Source: Aquamicrobium sp.
Lineage (GTDB): Bacteria; Pseudomonadota; Alphaproteobacteria; Rhizobiales; Rhizobiaceae
Direction of reading: 5' to 3'
DNA length: 64,000 nt
NCBI GenBank assembly: GCA_019739225.1
Contig: JAHHDT010000001.1
Location: forward strand, 558,001 to 622,000
The notes under the pieces are model-generated. The model did no database searches and was not told the origin of the DNA. It was given only the letters and a program-made list of their open reading frames with translations. A program made the position numbers and the translations under genes. Positions 9,449 through 17,734 of the stretch are shown piece by piece; position 1 is the stretch's first letter; each line of letters begins with the position of its first letter.

Positions 9449-9472
9449 CTCCGCGCCAGCGCGAGCGCGGAG
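9449..9472 (-). terminator. intercistronic hairpin between dctP and dctQ
   Basis: A perfect 7-bp GC-rich stem CTCCGCG/CGCGGAG with a 10-base loop lies between the dctP stop and the dctQ start. No T-tract follows in the direction of transcription, so partial attenuation or protection of the dctP mRNA 3' end is more likely than full termination. Such a device would give more binding protein than permease. Confidence 0.55.
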
Positions 9473-9513
9473 TTTGTTCAACAGCCAGCGGCGTCAAGCG
9501 CCGGCGCGACAGA

Positions 9514-10647
9514 TCACAGACCGTAGCTTTCCAGATCAACCTTGGCCCGAATTTCTTCGACGAACCGCTCTTTGTAGGCATCGAGATCGCCGTCGGTTTC
9601 TTCCCAGACAGCGGTCCACTTCTGGTTGAGCGCTTCCAGCTTCTCCGCCCAGGCCGCCGCATCCTCGATGCCGTGCTCCGCAACGCTCACCTTGATGCCC
9701 GAGTCGACGCTTTCCGCAACGAAGTTGTCGATGTGCTGCTGCAGTTCAGGCCACGGCTCTACGACGTCGATCCCCTGCTCCTGCGCCATCGCCAGCGCCT
9801 TGCGACCGGAATCGTCATACTTCGCTGCGATGTCGATATTGGCCTTCAATGCCTCCTCGAGGAATATCTCGCGATCCTCGACCGACAACTTCGCCCACGT
9901 GTCAGGATTGGTCGCGAACGTGTTTTGCGAACGCGCCAAGCCGAGGTTCGTCAACACCACCGCTTCGGTCAGTTCGATGAGCGATACCGAGATCAGCGAG
10001 CTCGGCACATGCATTACCGCGCCGACAACGCCCCTGCTCATCGCCTCATACTGCTCGTTTCCAGGCACGTTTACAGGAGTAGCACCAAGGCCTGAAATGA
10101 ACCGATCCCAGAGCAAGCCGCCAGAGCGGATCGACATGCCCTGGAAGTCGTCAAGTTCATCGATCTTGGAACCGGACATAATGACCATGCCAGGCGCCGC
10201 GGAAACGCCGAGATAGACGTTGCCCGCCCGCTTGAGCTCTTCCTGGCAGGGAGCGCAATCGGTCATGACAAGTTCGGTCGTGGCGGCTGTGACGACGTAG
10301 GTGTTGTTACCGACAGCCGCGAATTCGTTGATCATGCCGCCGATATAGGGGAACTCGGCTGGCTGATAGTTCATGGGTATATAGGCCATGTCGACCACGC
10401 CGTCCCGGACACCCTGGGACGAGGCTCGCGCGCCCAGAAGGGCGCCGCCAGCAAATATCCGTATGGAGATCCGGCCCTCGGTGCGCTCCTCAACCTTCTT
10501 CGTGAAAGGCTCCCATCCCCCTACGACGGTATCGTTCGTGGGCGGCAGGTAGAGACTGGCCTGCATGTCCACGTCCTGAGCGATCGCAGGCTGCAAAACA
10601 GCCAATGCAAGCGCGGCGGCAGGCAACAGTAGATGTTGCGTCTTCAT
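9514..10647 (-). CDS. dctP: TRAP transporter substrate-binding protein DctP (SBP 2)
   Basis: 377-residue periplasmic DctP-family protein with a signal peptide ending near residue 23 (AIA). It resembles SBP 1 throughout: YLPPTNDT, FAGGALLGARASSQGVRDG, QPAEFPYIGG and the shared CAPCQEE motif (about residues 130-136). A CxxC in a periplasmic binding protein is unusual and may form a disulphide. It is the first gene of a TRAP operon (P-Q-M) ending in tetR, under operator copy 4. A GAGGAGGAG ribosome site precedes the ATG. The pair of related binding proteins suggests related ligands feeding one permease. Confidence 0.9.
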   Translation of the reverse strand: MKTQHLLLPAAALALAVLQPAIAQDVDMQASLYLPPTNDTVVGGWEPFTKKVEERTEGRISIRIFAGGALLGARASSQGVRDGVVDMAYIPMNYQPAEFPYIGGMINEFAAVGNNTYVVTAATTELVMTDCAPCQEELKRAGNVYLGVSAAPGMVIMSGSKIDELDDFQGMSIRSGGLLWDRFISGLGATPVNVPGNEQYEAMSRGVVGAVMHVPSSLISVSLIELTEAVVLTNLGLARSQNTFATNPDTWAKLSVEDREIFLEEALKANIDIAAKYDDSGRKALAMAQEQGIDVVEPWPELQQHIDNFVAESVDSGIKVSVAEHGIEDAAAWAEKLEALNQKWTAVWEETDGDLDAYKERFVEEIRAKVDLESYGL

Positions 10648-10710
10648 TCGTGCTCCTCCTCTTGAAAGGTCGGCATCCGAGAAGATCGCCGACCACGGCA
10701 GATGCTATAT

Positions 10711-10732
10711 ACTTGCTATATAGATAGCAAGA
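10711..10732. promoter_or_regulatory. predicted TetR operator, copy 4
   Basis: The best-preserved copy: ACTTGCT-N8-AGCAAGA, with an AT-rich centre (ATATAGAT). It lies 63 bp upstream of dctP (SBP 2) and 30 bp beyond the stop of CT 2, so it probably controls the dctP-dctQ-dctM-tetR operon, including the regulator itself. Confidence 0.75.
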
Positions 10733-10762
10733 AATGATTCACCGTGACGTGATTGGATTTCG

Positions 10763-12325
10763 TCAGATCGGCGCAATGGATCGAAATTTCGGGGGGCGGG
10801 TCCGGTTACGTCTGGCCGGAGCGAACTCCATTCGCCGGATAAGGCGCGTCCTCGTGTCGGCCGGATCGATGACGTCGTCGACGCCGAAGTGCTCGGCTGC
10901 CCGCAACGGCCCCAACCTCATCGTCGTCTGCTCTATCAATTCCTGTCGCTTTGCCGCCGGATCGGGCGCGGCCTCATATATTTTGCGGTAGGCCACATCG
11001 ACGGCACCCTCGACGGACATGGCGCAGATCTGGGCGGTTGGCCACGCGAGCGCCGCATCCGGCTCGAACAACCGCCCGCCACACATCGCATAGTAACCGA
11101 GCCCGTACCCTTTGCGCAGCACGACGGAGAAACGCGGGACCGTGGCATTGCCCAACTCGTGGAGCAGCTTCGCGGATCGACGCGCCAGTGCGGTTTTTTC
11201 GGCTCCGCTGCCGATAGCGAAGCCCGGAACGTCGATCAGATAAACGAGCGGCAGGCCGAACGCGTCGCAGACCGCAATGTGATGAGCAGCCTTGTCGCAT
11301 GCGGCTGCGTTGATCATCCCCCCCAGATGCATCGGATTATTTGCGATGATACCCACCGGCCTTCCGCCGAGCCGCGCAAACGCGGCAATCATGTTCTTCG
11401 CAAAGCCTGGCTTCATCTCGAAGACGCTGCCGCGGTCGGCGATAATGTCGATCACCTTGCGCATGTCGTAGCCACGACGGAGATTTGCCGGCACGATGTC
11501 GTAGAGTTCCTCGCACCTGCGGTCCGCCGGATCCCCGCTTTCGACGATCGGCAGAGGAGCTTGCGCATTTGAAGGGAGATAGGACAGGAACTTGCGGATC
11601 GCGTCCAAGGCTTGCTCCGGGCCGTCCACGGCAAGATCGGCTATGCCGTGCAGCTCCGTTTGGACGCGGTAGCCGCCGAGTTCTTCCTTGTCGATGTCTT
11701 CGCCCGTGCCGGCTTTGACAAGGGCCGGCCCCGCCATGCCCATGGTGGCCCCTTTCAACATGACGACGAAGTCGCTCATCGCAGCGTGATTGGTCGGCCC
11801 GGCAAAGCCCGGTCCCATAACCGCTGCGGCGATAGGCACCCATCCGGATGCGTCGGCGAGTTGCTGGAAGGCACCCTCTGCTTGCGCGAAATGGCGCGCG
11901 TCCTGACCTTCCTGAATGCGGTGTCCCCCTCCGTCAAGAAGACGAACAAGCGGCGTTCCGCACTCGATGGCCTGCGCGACAGTTCGCTTGAGCTTGGCCA
12001 TGCCGACCTTGCCACTGCTTCCACCGAGCGTCATGGCATCGTTAGCGGTTACGGCCACAGGCCTGCCTTCAAGCCGAGCCATGCCGACGATCATACCGTC
12101 AGCGGGAGCAACCAGCGCCGCGTCGTCCTCGGCGTCCCTAGCCGGTTGGACGAGCACGCCGTTTTCATCGAATGTGCCGGGATCGCAAAGCATATCGATA
12201 TACTCGCGCGCGGTGGGCTGCCCGCGACTATGTCGCTTTTTCACCGACTCATGTCGGGCGTCATCCATAACCGCAGCTCGGGCGTTCTCAATTTCCTCGC
12301 GGAGTGCGCGCGAATCTTTCGTCAC
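10763..12325 (-). CDS. acyl-CoA carboxylase carboxyltransferase subunit (CT 2)
   Basis: 520-residue carboxyltransferase of the PccB/MccB family with both domains: RLLDGGGHRIQEG and GPGFAGPTNHAAMSD in the N half; HLGGMINAAACDKAAHHIAVCDAFG, LIDVPGFAIGSGAEK and LRKGYGLGYYAMCGG in the C half. It shares the fold and many motifs with CT 1 but is clearly diverged, which argues for a second acyl-CoA substrate. It is the last gene of a minus-strand operon (MaoC pair, thiolase-like, CoA-transferase, CT 2) and overlaps the CoA-transferase gene by four bases (ATGA). It must borrow the BC and BCCP encoded divergently at 17.5-19.1 kb, since no other copy is in the window. Confidence 0.86.
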   Translation of the reverse strand: MTKDSRALREEIENARAAVMDDARHESVKKRHSRGQPTAREYIDMLCDPGTFDENGVLVQPARDAEDDAALVAPADGMIVGMARLEGRPVAVTANDAMTLGGSSGKVGMAKLKRTVAQAIECGTPLVRLLDGGGHRIQEGQDARHFAQAEGAFQQLADASGWVPIAAAVMGPGFAGPTNHAAMSDFVVMLKGATMGMAGPALVKAGTGEDIDKEELGGYRVQTELHGIADLAVDGPEQALDAIRKFLSYLPSNAQAPLPIVESGDPADRRCEELYDIVPANLRRGYDMRKVIDIIADRGSVFEMKPGFAKNMIAAFARLGGRPVGIIANNPMHLGGMINAAACDKAAHHIAVCDAFGLPLVYLIDVPGFAIGSGAEKTALARRSAKLLHELGNATVPRFSVVLRKGYGLGYYAMCGGRLFEPDAALAWPTAQICAMSVEGAVDVAYRKIYEAAPDPAAKRQELIEQTTMRLGPLRAAEHFGVDDVIDPADTRTRLIRRMEFAPARRNRTRPPKFRSIAPI

Positions 12326-14739
12326 TTTGCTTTCCTTGTTTCGGTCTGATCTGCGGCAGCCTGACGGCTCGATTTGCGTCGCTGGTGTGGAGGGATGACG
12401 GCGGTCCCGATAACGCCCTCAGACTCCAGCCGCTCCATCTCCTGGCCATCAAGCCCGGCCAAGGTCGACAGGACCCATTCATTGTCCTGTCCAAGCGTGG
12501 GAGCGGAGGTTCGTACGGAAATCGGCTCACTTTGAAAGCGGAACGGTGCCGAGGCCTGAAGATGCATGCCTGAGAACGCACGCTCGGCCGGCTGCCAGAA
12601 ACCGCGTTCGATCAGATGGACGTCTTCCGCGAGTTCGAGCGGCGCAACCGACCGCCCTGCCGGAACGCCGGCGGCCTGGAGCATTTCAGCAGCGGTTTCA
12701 GCATCGTGCCGCTTCGTCCAGCCACCAATCGCGATGGCCAGTTCCTTACGATGCGCGCAGCGACCGCGCGCGAGCTCGAACCGCGGATCATCGGCAATCC
12801 CCATAACCCGCCGCAGGCACTGCCATTGCGCGTCTGTTTCCACACAGATGGCTACCCACCCATCGTCGCCGGCGCATTCGAACATGCCCCAAGGGGCATG
12901 CCACGGATGACCATTGGCAATACGTTCCGGCTCTTCGCCGGTCAGCGAGGCTGTGATGATGCCATGGGCGGCGAGCGGCAGCATCGCCTCGACCTGCGAC
13001 AGATCGATATGGCGCCCCTCTCCCGTACGGCGCTTTTCCAGCAAGGCAAGAAGCAACGCCGCAGCGCCATTCAGCCCACCATTGGCATCGCCATAGGCCA
13101 GATGATTCATTATCGGCGGCTGATCCGCTCCCCCAGCCAGCCAGGGCAGACCTGCGGCCTGTTCCAACGTCGAGCCATAGGCCCTGACGTCGGCCCAATC
13201 GCTGTCGCTGGAAAAAGCCGGCATCGAAAGCATCACCAGTCCCGGTGAAACCTCACGCAATGTCTCGTAGCCGAGCCCAAGCTTCGGCAGAACATCCGGT
13301 GCATAGTTCTCGACCACTGCGTCGGCATCGCGTACGAGCCTCTTGAGAAGCTCGGCTCCGGACGACGATGAGAGGTCAAGGGTTACGCCCCGCTTGTTCC
13401 GGTTCATCGCGTTGAACCAAGGGCTCTTTTCGTACCGCTTGTCGCTGTAGAATTCCGGTCGCGGGTCGTGCCCACGCCACCAATCGGGATACTGGCAAGC
13501 CTCGATCTTGATGATCTCGGCGCCGAGATCGGCCAGTTGGCGCGTTGCCAGCGGGCCTGCCCATCCCATGGACAGGTCTACGATCCGCAGTCCTTCTAGC
13601 GGGCTCTTCGGCCGCGTAGCTGCGACAAGGCCGCTTGCAGAAGCGGTGGACCGGGGACGAAAGCCGGAGACGCAGGATTTGCGAGACGCGGTCTGCGCGA
13701 CGGCTGCAGGATCCGCTACGCCAAGTCCGAAGGGCGCAGCAGGCGCCTTGAAGGTTCCATGCTCTCCCGAGATCGTCTCCAGAGCCGCCCGGCGTTCAAA
13801 CACCCGACTTTCCAGTATGTCCCTCATGCGGGGCACGAGAACCCACGGCAGTCGGTGGCGACGTGCGAGGTCGAACCATTCGCCTGCGTCACGCGCCTGA
13901 AGGCGCTCGATGAGCGCTTGCTCGATCTCATCGGCTTCGTCCATGCGCTCGGTGTTGATCAGATAACGTGGATCGCGCCAGCGCTCCGGCATGTCCAGCA
14001 GTTCACAGCAGGCGATCCACTGGGCGGGTGTTATCACCGTAACCCCGATCCATCCGTTCCGGCATGGGTATACCCCGACGGGGAAAGTCGGCCGGTACCT
14101 GTTGATGCCCAAACGCACTGCCGGTCCCATGGCGAGCGCCTGCGCGTACTGGTACTCCGAGAAGGTGATCGCCACCTCGTGAACACTGACGTCCACACGT
14201 GCGCGTTCTCCGGCGCGACAGGCCGCTAGTGACGCGGTGAAAGCCGTCACACCCGCCATTACCTCGACCTGGAAATCGGCGATCGAAGTTGGAGGCCCCT
14301 CTTTCGGCCCGGAAAGATGTATCAGCCCCGCCATTGACCGCACGACAAGATCGGCGCCGGCCCAGTTGCGTCGTGGCCCGTCCTGCCCAAACCAGGACAA
14401 CGTGCAGACGGCAGCGGAGAGATCCGCACCGATTAGGTTTTCCGAACTCGCTCCCGGTTGAGTGGCGCGCGTATCGACAATCAGGTCGGCATCACCGAGA
14501 AGAGCCTCGACGGCGGTTGGCCACGCCTCGCTGCCATAGGAATGCTCCAGGTGGCGTTTGTTCGTATCAAGCCACTCCTGGTAGGCAACGCGCGTTGCAG
14601 GCATGTCAGCCAATGGCGAGCATGCCGCATCGACAATCACCACCTCGGCGCCGAACTGGGCAAAAAGCTTGGCACAGTAACCGCCGCCGGTTCCCCGACC
14701 TAACTGAACCACGCGTAGCCCCTCAAGCGGGCGGATCAT
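12322..14739 (-). CDS. two-domain family III CoA-transferase (CaiB/BaiF fusion)
   Basis: 805-residue protein made of two successive CaiB/BaiF domains, about residues 1-380 (opening PLEGLRVVQLGRGTGGGYCAKLFAQ) and 395-805 (opening PLEGLRIVDLSMGWAGPLATRQLAD). Single-domain members have about 400 residues and act as interlocked dimers, so the fusion may be a one-chain dimer. The position I align with the catalytic aspartate of formyl-CoA transferase seems to be glutamate in both halves (DVSVHE, about 188; DLSQVE in domain 2). The ATG at 14739 overlaps the upstream stop (ATGA); an earlier in-frame ATG would intrude into that gene. Likely role: CoA transfer to the substrate or a product; the acceptor acid is unknown. 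Confidence 0.85.
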   Translation of the reverse strand: MIRPLEGLRVVQLGRGTGGGYCAKLFAQFGAEVVIVDAACSPLADMPATRVAYQEWLDTNKRHLEHSYGSEAWPTAVEALLGDADLIVDTRATQPGASSENLIGADLSAAVCTLSWFGQDGPRRNWAGADLVVRSMAGLIHLSGPKEGPPTSIADFQVEVMAGVTAFTASLAACRAGERARVDVSVHEVAITFSEYQYAQALAMGPAVRLGINRYRPTFPVGVYPCRNGWIGVTVITPAQWIACCELLDMPERWRDPRYLINTERMDEADEIEQALIERLQARDAGEWFDLARRHRLPWVLVPRMRDILESRVFERRAALETISGEHGTFKAPAAPFGLGVADPAAVAQTASRKSCVSGFRPRSTASASGLVAATRPKSPLEGLRIVDLSMGWAGPLATRQLADLGAEIIKIEACQYPDWWRGHDPRPEFYSDKRYEKSPWFNAMNRNKRGVTLDLSSSSGAELLKRLVRDADAVVENYAPDVLPKLGLGYETLREVSPGLVMLSMPAFSSDSDWADVRAYGSTLEQAAGLPWLAGGADQPPIMNHLAYGDANGGLNGAAALLLALLEKRRTGEGRHIDLSQVEAMLPLAAHGIITASLTGEEPERIANGHPWHAPWGMFECAGDDGWVAICVETDAQWQCLRRVMGIADDPRFELARGRCAHRKELAIAIGGWTKRHDAETAAEMLQAAGVPAGRSVAPLELAEDVHLIERGFWQPAERAFSGMHLQASAPFRFQSEPISVRTSAPTLGQDNEWVLSTLAGLDGQEMERLESEGVIGTAVIPPHQRRKSSRQAAADQTETRKAK

Positions 14740-16277
14740 CGAAACGCCTCCATCGTGCAGGTGCTCAGCCCATCGGAGGTGGAAACCGTCACCGCCCGTC
14801 CGACCATCTCTTGGTTCAGAACCGCATTCGGAACCGGGCATCCGTCCGCAAGTCGCGCGATGAAGCGCGCGCCATCATCAAGGCGACCGATGATGATGAC
14901 ACCAGCCGGGCCGTCCTTTCCGTAGCTGACGGTGTAGGTTTCGATGTGCCCTCGCCCGTTCGGCTCGGGATGCAGAGTGGTACGGGGCCGGCCATCAAGC
15001 TCCGCTTGCAGAACGGAAGGATGCTCGCTTTCCCATGGTCCATTCAGCGGCTTGGTCGAGAAGACACCGGCGGCGTGCTTCGTGAGATAATTGCCATTGC
15101 CGGTAACCAGCCCGTAGCATCCGGGATTTAGACGCAGTCGCTGCACTATCTCGGCAATTGCATGGGTGACGTAGTTGTTTCCCGGCCCTCCGAAATACGG
15201 CAGTCCACCGGTCACCGTCAGGCCGCGACGGTCGTCTTCGGCCACGCCGATCTCGGCGCAGGCAACCTCGACCGCCGATGGGAAGCAACTATAGATGTCG
15301 AGCAGGGACATCCTGTCGATCTTCGATCCAGCCATGTCCAGCGCTTTGGCAACCACCCTGTGGATGGGTTCGGACCGGCTCAAGTCGGGGCGTTCCGTAA
15401 CGTACCAGTGGTCGTTGCCAGATGCGGCGCCGTGCAGGCGTACCCTTCTGCTCTCTGCAATGCCGAGCCTGTCAGCAAATGCCTCCGAGCAGACAATGAG
15501 TGCCGCCGCCTGATCGACATGTACATTGGCGTTCATCAGGCGAGTGTAAGGATAGCTGATCATACGGTTTGCAGCCGTTTCCGTGGCGATTTCCTCGGCG
15601 CTAAGCATCTGCCGGCGAGCCGCAAACGGATTTCCCGCGGCCACCGCCGCAAACGGCTCGAAAAGCCGTCCCATGTCGAGCATATGCTGCGATGGCGTCG
15701 TCCCGCGCTTCGCGCGCAGGGCTATCTCGAACAGCGGATAGCCGTGAATGGGCGCATTGAGCCCATGGAGCGCCTCCCGTTCGGACACCGCAGGACGCAT
15801 TTCCCCCAGAAGCTGCGGCTTGTCCGGTGCCGGGTCGTCCCAATTCAGCGACAGCCCGGCGCGAAGTGCGAGGCGCTGGGTCCGCAGAACCTCGGCACCC
15901 GCAATCAGGGCCGCTTCGCTGCGACCTTCAGCTATCTGGTCACAGGCGCGCGCGAGCGCGACAAGGGGCATGTTGCCGCCGGCACTTGTATGCAGCAGCT
16001 CCCGAGGGGCTGCGCCGATCTCGCGCGCCAGCGACCTTGGAGGGTTATCCGGGCCGCCGAACGGCCGCCCGACGCGCGGCGTGGAGTCCGGGAACGACCG
16101 TACCACGACCACTGAATCGAGATTGGCCAGCAGGCTCCGCGCGCCAGCGTCGACGGCCGCGCCACGCGCGACCTTTACAAGAGACTCGAGCGGCCCAAGC
16201 GCCTGATCAGGCGTGGAGTCCCGATCGGTATGTTGTGCCACACCGACAATCACCGGCAGTCTATGTCGTTCACTCAT
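14736..16277 (-). CDS. thiolase-like protein (TLP1/SCP-x-like), no catalytic Cys seen
   Basis: 513-residue thiolase-fold protein with an extra C-terminal domain of about 110 residues, as in mycobacterial thiolase-like protein 1. Where thiolases carry the nucleophilic cysteine it reads HTSAGGNMPL (about 96-104), with no Cys. Later motifs GGPGNNYVTHA and GNGNYLTKHA replace the usual GHP and CxG motifs. It may therefore be a C-C lyase or aldolase-like partner rather than a true thiolase. Context supports that: it lies directly after a two-subunit MaoC hydratase, as the Ltp2 aldolase does in steroid side-chain loci. I chose ATG 16277, which overlaps the MaoC stop by eight bases; the longer start has no support. 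Confidence 0.78.
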   Translation of the reverse strand: MSERHRLPVIVGVAQHTDRDSTPDQALGPLESLVKVARGAAVDAGARSLLANLDSVVVVRSFPDSTPRVGRPFGGPDNPPRSLAREIGAAPRELLHTSAGGNMPLVALARACDQIAEGRSEAALIAGAEVLRTQRLALRAGLSLNWDDPAPDKPQLLGEMRPAVSEREALHGLNAPIHGYPLFEIALRAKRGTTPSQHMLDMGRLFEPFAAVAAGNPFAARRQMLSAEEIATETAANRMISYPYTRLMNANVHVDQAAALIVCSEAFADRLGIAESRRVRLHGAASGNDHWYVTERPDLSRSEPIHRVVAKALDMAGSKIDRMSLLDIYSCFPSAVEVACAEIGVAEDDRRGLTVTGGLPYFGGPGNNYVTHAIAEIVQRLRLNPGCYGLVTGNGNYLTKHAAGVFSTKPLNGPWESEHPSVLQAELDGRPRTTLHPEPNGRGHIETYTVSYGKDGPAGVIIIGRLDDGARFIARLADGCPVPNAVLNQEMVGRAVTVSTSDGLSTCTMEAFR

Positions 16278-16776
16278 AATCCACAGCCGTTTCAAATTCA
16301 TCCGGCTTGCGCGACGCCAGCCGATAGAGCCCCGTACCGCCGTGCCCGCCACGACGCGGGAGCGCAGCCAGAACCCTGCCCGGTCCGACGGTCACTTGAC
16401 CGTTCATGCTGCACTCAACCCGCAATTCGACGAATCCGCCGTCGGGGTCCGGCCACAGGCGGCCCACCCGTGAAGACACCACCAGCGTGGACCCGACAAC
16501 GTTCAGCCGCACCATGCGAAAGCTTCTGAGGGCCAGAATCACAGCGCTGGAACCGACAGCGGAACGCACTGCCCGCTCCCAGAAACCCTGGAGCAGATGA
16601 TTGTTCGCGAAGACGTCCGGCGCACCGGCGGCTTCAGCCATCTCGCGATTGACGTGGATACCGTTGAAGTCGCGGTTCGATCCGGCCGCAATGACCAAGC
16701 GCGAGGCCGTCATCGGGACCACGATATCCGGCAGACAGGAGCCGCTGCGCAAATCTTCCCAGAATATGCTCGTCAT
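16270..16776 (-). CDS. MaoC-like hydratase subunit
   Basis: 168-residue hot-dog-fold protein. The segment NRDFNGIHVNREMAEAAGAPDVFANNHLLQGF (about 35-66) carries the D...N..H pattern of R-specific enoyl-CoA hydratases, so this is probably the catalytic subunit. It overlaps the gene before it by four bases and the thiolase-like gene after it by eight, showing tight translational coupling. With the upstream FAS1-type subunit it probably forms a heteromeric hydratase like ChsH1-ChsH2. Confidence 0.8.
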   Translation of the reverse strand: MTSIFWEDLRSGSCLPDIVVPMTASRLVIAAGSNRDFNGIHVNREMAEAAGAPDVFANNHLLQGFWERAVRSAVGSSAVILALRSFRMVRLNVVGSTLVVSSRVGRLWPDPDGGFVELRVECSMNGQVTVGPGRVLAALPRRGGHGGTGLYRLASRKPDEFETAVDYE

Positions 16777-17363
16777 GAAGCCGCTTCCGTTGCGGGCTCA
16801 TAGCGAAACTGCGTCATGCGATAGACGGCCACCAGCCCGCCATCCCCCCGCACGATATCTGTCTCGAACGTAATGAATGCGCCACGCCCCAGGCGAGTCT
16901 GTCTTGGCTTGCAACCCATCAGCCGCAATCCAACGCGCTTCAGCCTGTCGCCAACGCAAGCCGGCGAATAGTAGTCCGCCTCGATGTTGACCATCACGAA
17001 ACCGCTGGTGTGCGGCTCACCGGGGATCGGCTGCTTGGCCGCCGGGTTGCTCACGGGCATCGCGTTTCGATCGTCGGAGTCGAATAGAATCTCACCAGGC
17101 TGCCAGAGAGGCGCCAGCGAGAACGACATGTATGATGAGACCGGGGCCGGCAGCGCGTCGTATCCGAGCTCTGACGCGAGCACCGGATCGTAGTGCAGCG
17201 CCGCGCCAAGCTCGACCGGCTCGAGAAAGCGCCGGATCATTCCCGCCTCGACCGGGTCAGCGCCGACCTGCTCCCGCAGCGCGAGGTCGGCGCCAACCTG
17301 ATCGATCACAGGTCCCCAGGCAGATGCCCACCCGTCAACCTTCGCACTTTCACCTCGTCCCAA
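16773..17363 (-). CDS. MaoC N-terminal (FAS1-like) dehydratase subunit
   Basis: 196-residue hot-dog protein of the MaoC_dehydrat_N / FAS1-like dehydratase group. Features are VEAGMIRRFLEPVELGAALHYDP near residue 40, PAPVSSYMSFSLAPLW (about 72-87) and a C-terminal VNIEADYYSPACVGDRLKRVG strand pair. Such proteins usually lack the catalytic Asp/His and pair with a MaoC partner, here the next gene. The start codon appears to be TTG at 17363: a strong AGGGAGG lies seven bases before it and no other in-frame start fits. First gene of the five-gene minus-strand operon controlled by operator copy 5. Confidence 0.78.
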   Translation of the reverse strand: MGRGESAKVDGWASAWGPVIDQVGADLALREQVGADPVEAGMIRRFLEPVELGAALHYDPVLASELGYDALPAPVSSYMSFSLAPLWQPGEILFDSDDRNAMPVSNPAAKQPIPGEPHTSGFVMVNIEADYYSPACVGDRLKRVGLRLMGCKPRQTRLGRGAFITFETDIVRGDGGLVAVYRMTQFRYEPATEAAS

Positions 17364-17424
17364 CGCGAGCCTCCCTTTGCGACACGTCGCATATCTCTAC
17401 GTTCGGAGGGCAACCTAGTAATTT

Positions 17425-17446
17425 ACTTGCTGTGTGTCTAGCAAAT
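17425..17446. promoter_or_regulatory. predicted TetR operator, copy 5
   Basis: Inverted repeat ACTTGCT-N8-AGCAAAT between the divergent MaoC operon (start 17363) and the BCCP operon (start 17509). One bound dimer could control both directions: hydration/cleavage/CT 2 leftwards, biotin carboxylase and biotin uptake rightwards. Confidence 0.72.
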
Positions 17447-17508
17447 AGTGTAGGACGTTTTCAATGGCCGGTTGCGGCCTGGTAAAGGCATACGGAGGCG
17501 TGCGGTTT

Positions 17509-17724
17509 ATGGTGAATGTAGTGGCGGAAATGGCCGGCAGTGTCTGGCAGGTGGTGTCCGCTGAAGGACAGGCCGTGACGGAGGGAGACGAACTCCTGAT
17601 CCTTGAATCGATGAAGATGGAAATTCCGGTGCTGGCTACTTGCAGCGGCGTCGTCAGATCCCTGCCGGTCGCAGAAGGTGAGGCGGTAGCCGAAGGGCAC
17701 GTGCTGGCGATCATCGAGCCATAA
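17509..17724 (+). CDS. biotin carboxyl carrier protein, stand-alone
   Basis: 71-residue biotinyl domain. ILESMKMEIPV carries the biotin attachment Lys36 in the standard ESMKM context, and the domain ends with ...GHVLAIIEP. I chose ATG 17509 because GGAGG lies ten bases upstream and the protein then starts at the first strand; ATG 17464 would add 15 residues and also has a weak ribosome site. It is far shorter than AccB (about 155) and is not fused to the carboxylase as in MccA or PccA. It lies 10 bp before the biotin carboxylase gene and probably serves both carboxyltransferases. Confidence 0.88.
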   Translation: MVNVVAEMAGSVWQVVSAEGQAVTEGDELLILESMKMEIPVLATCSGVVRSLPVAEGEAVAEGHVLAIIEP

Positions 17725-17734
17725 CGGAGATGGG

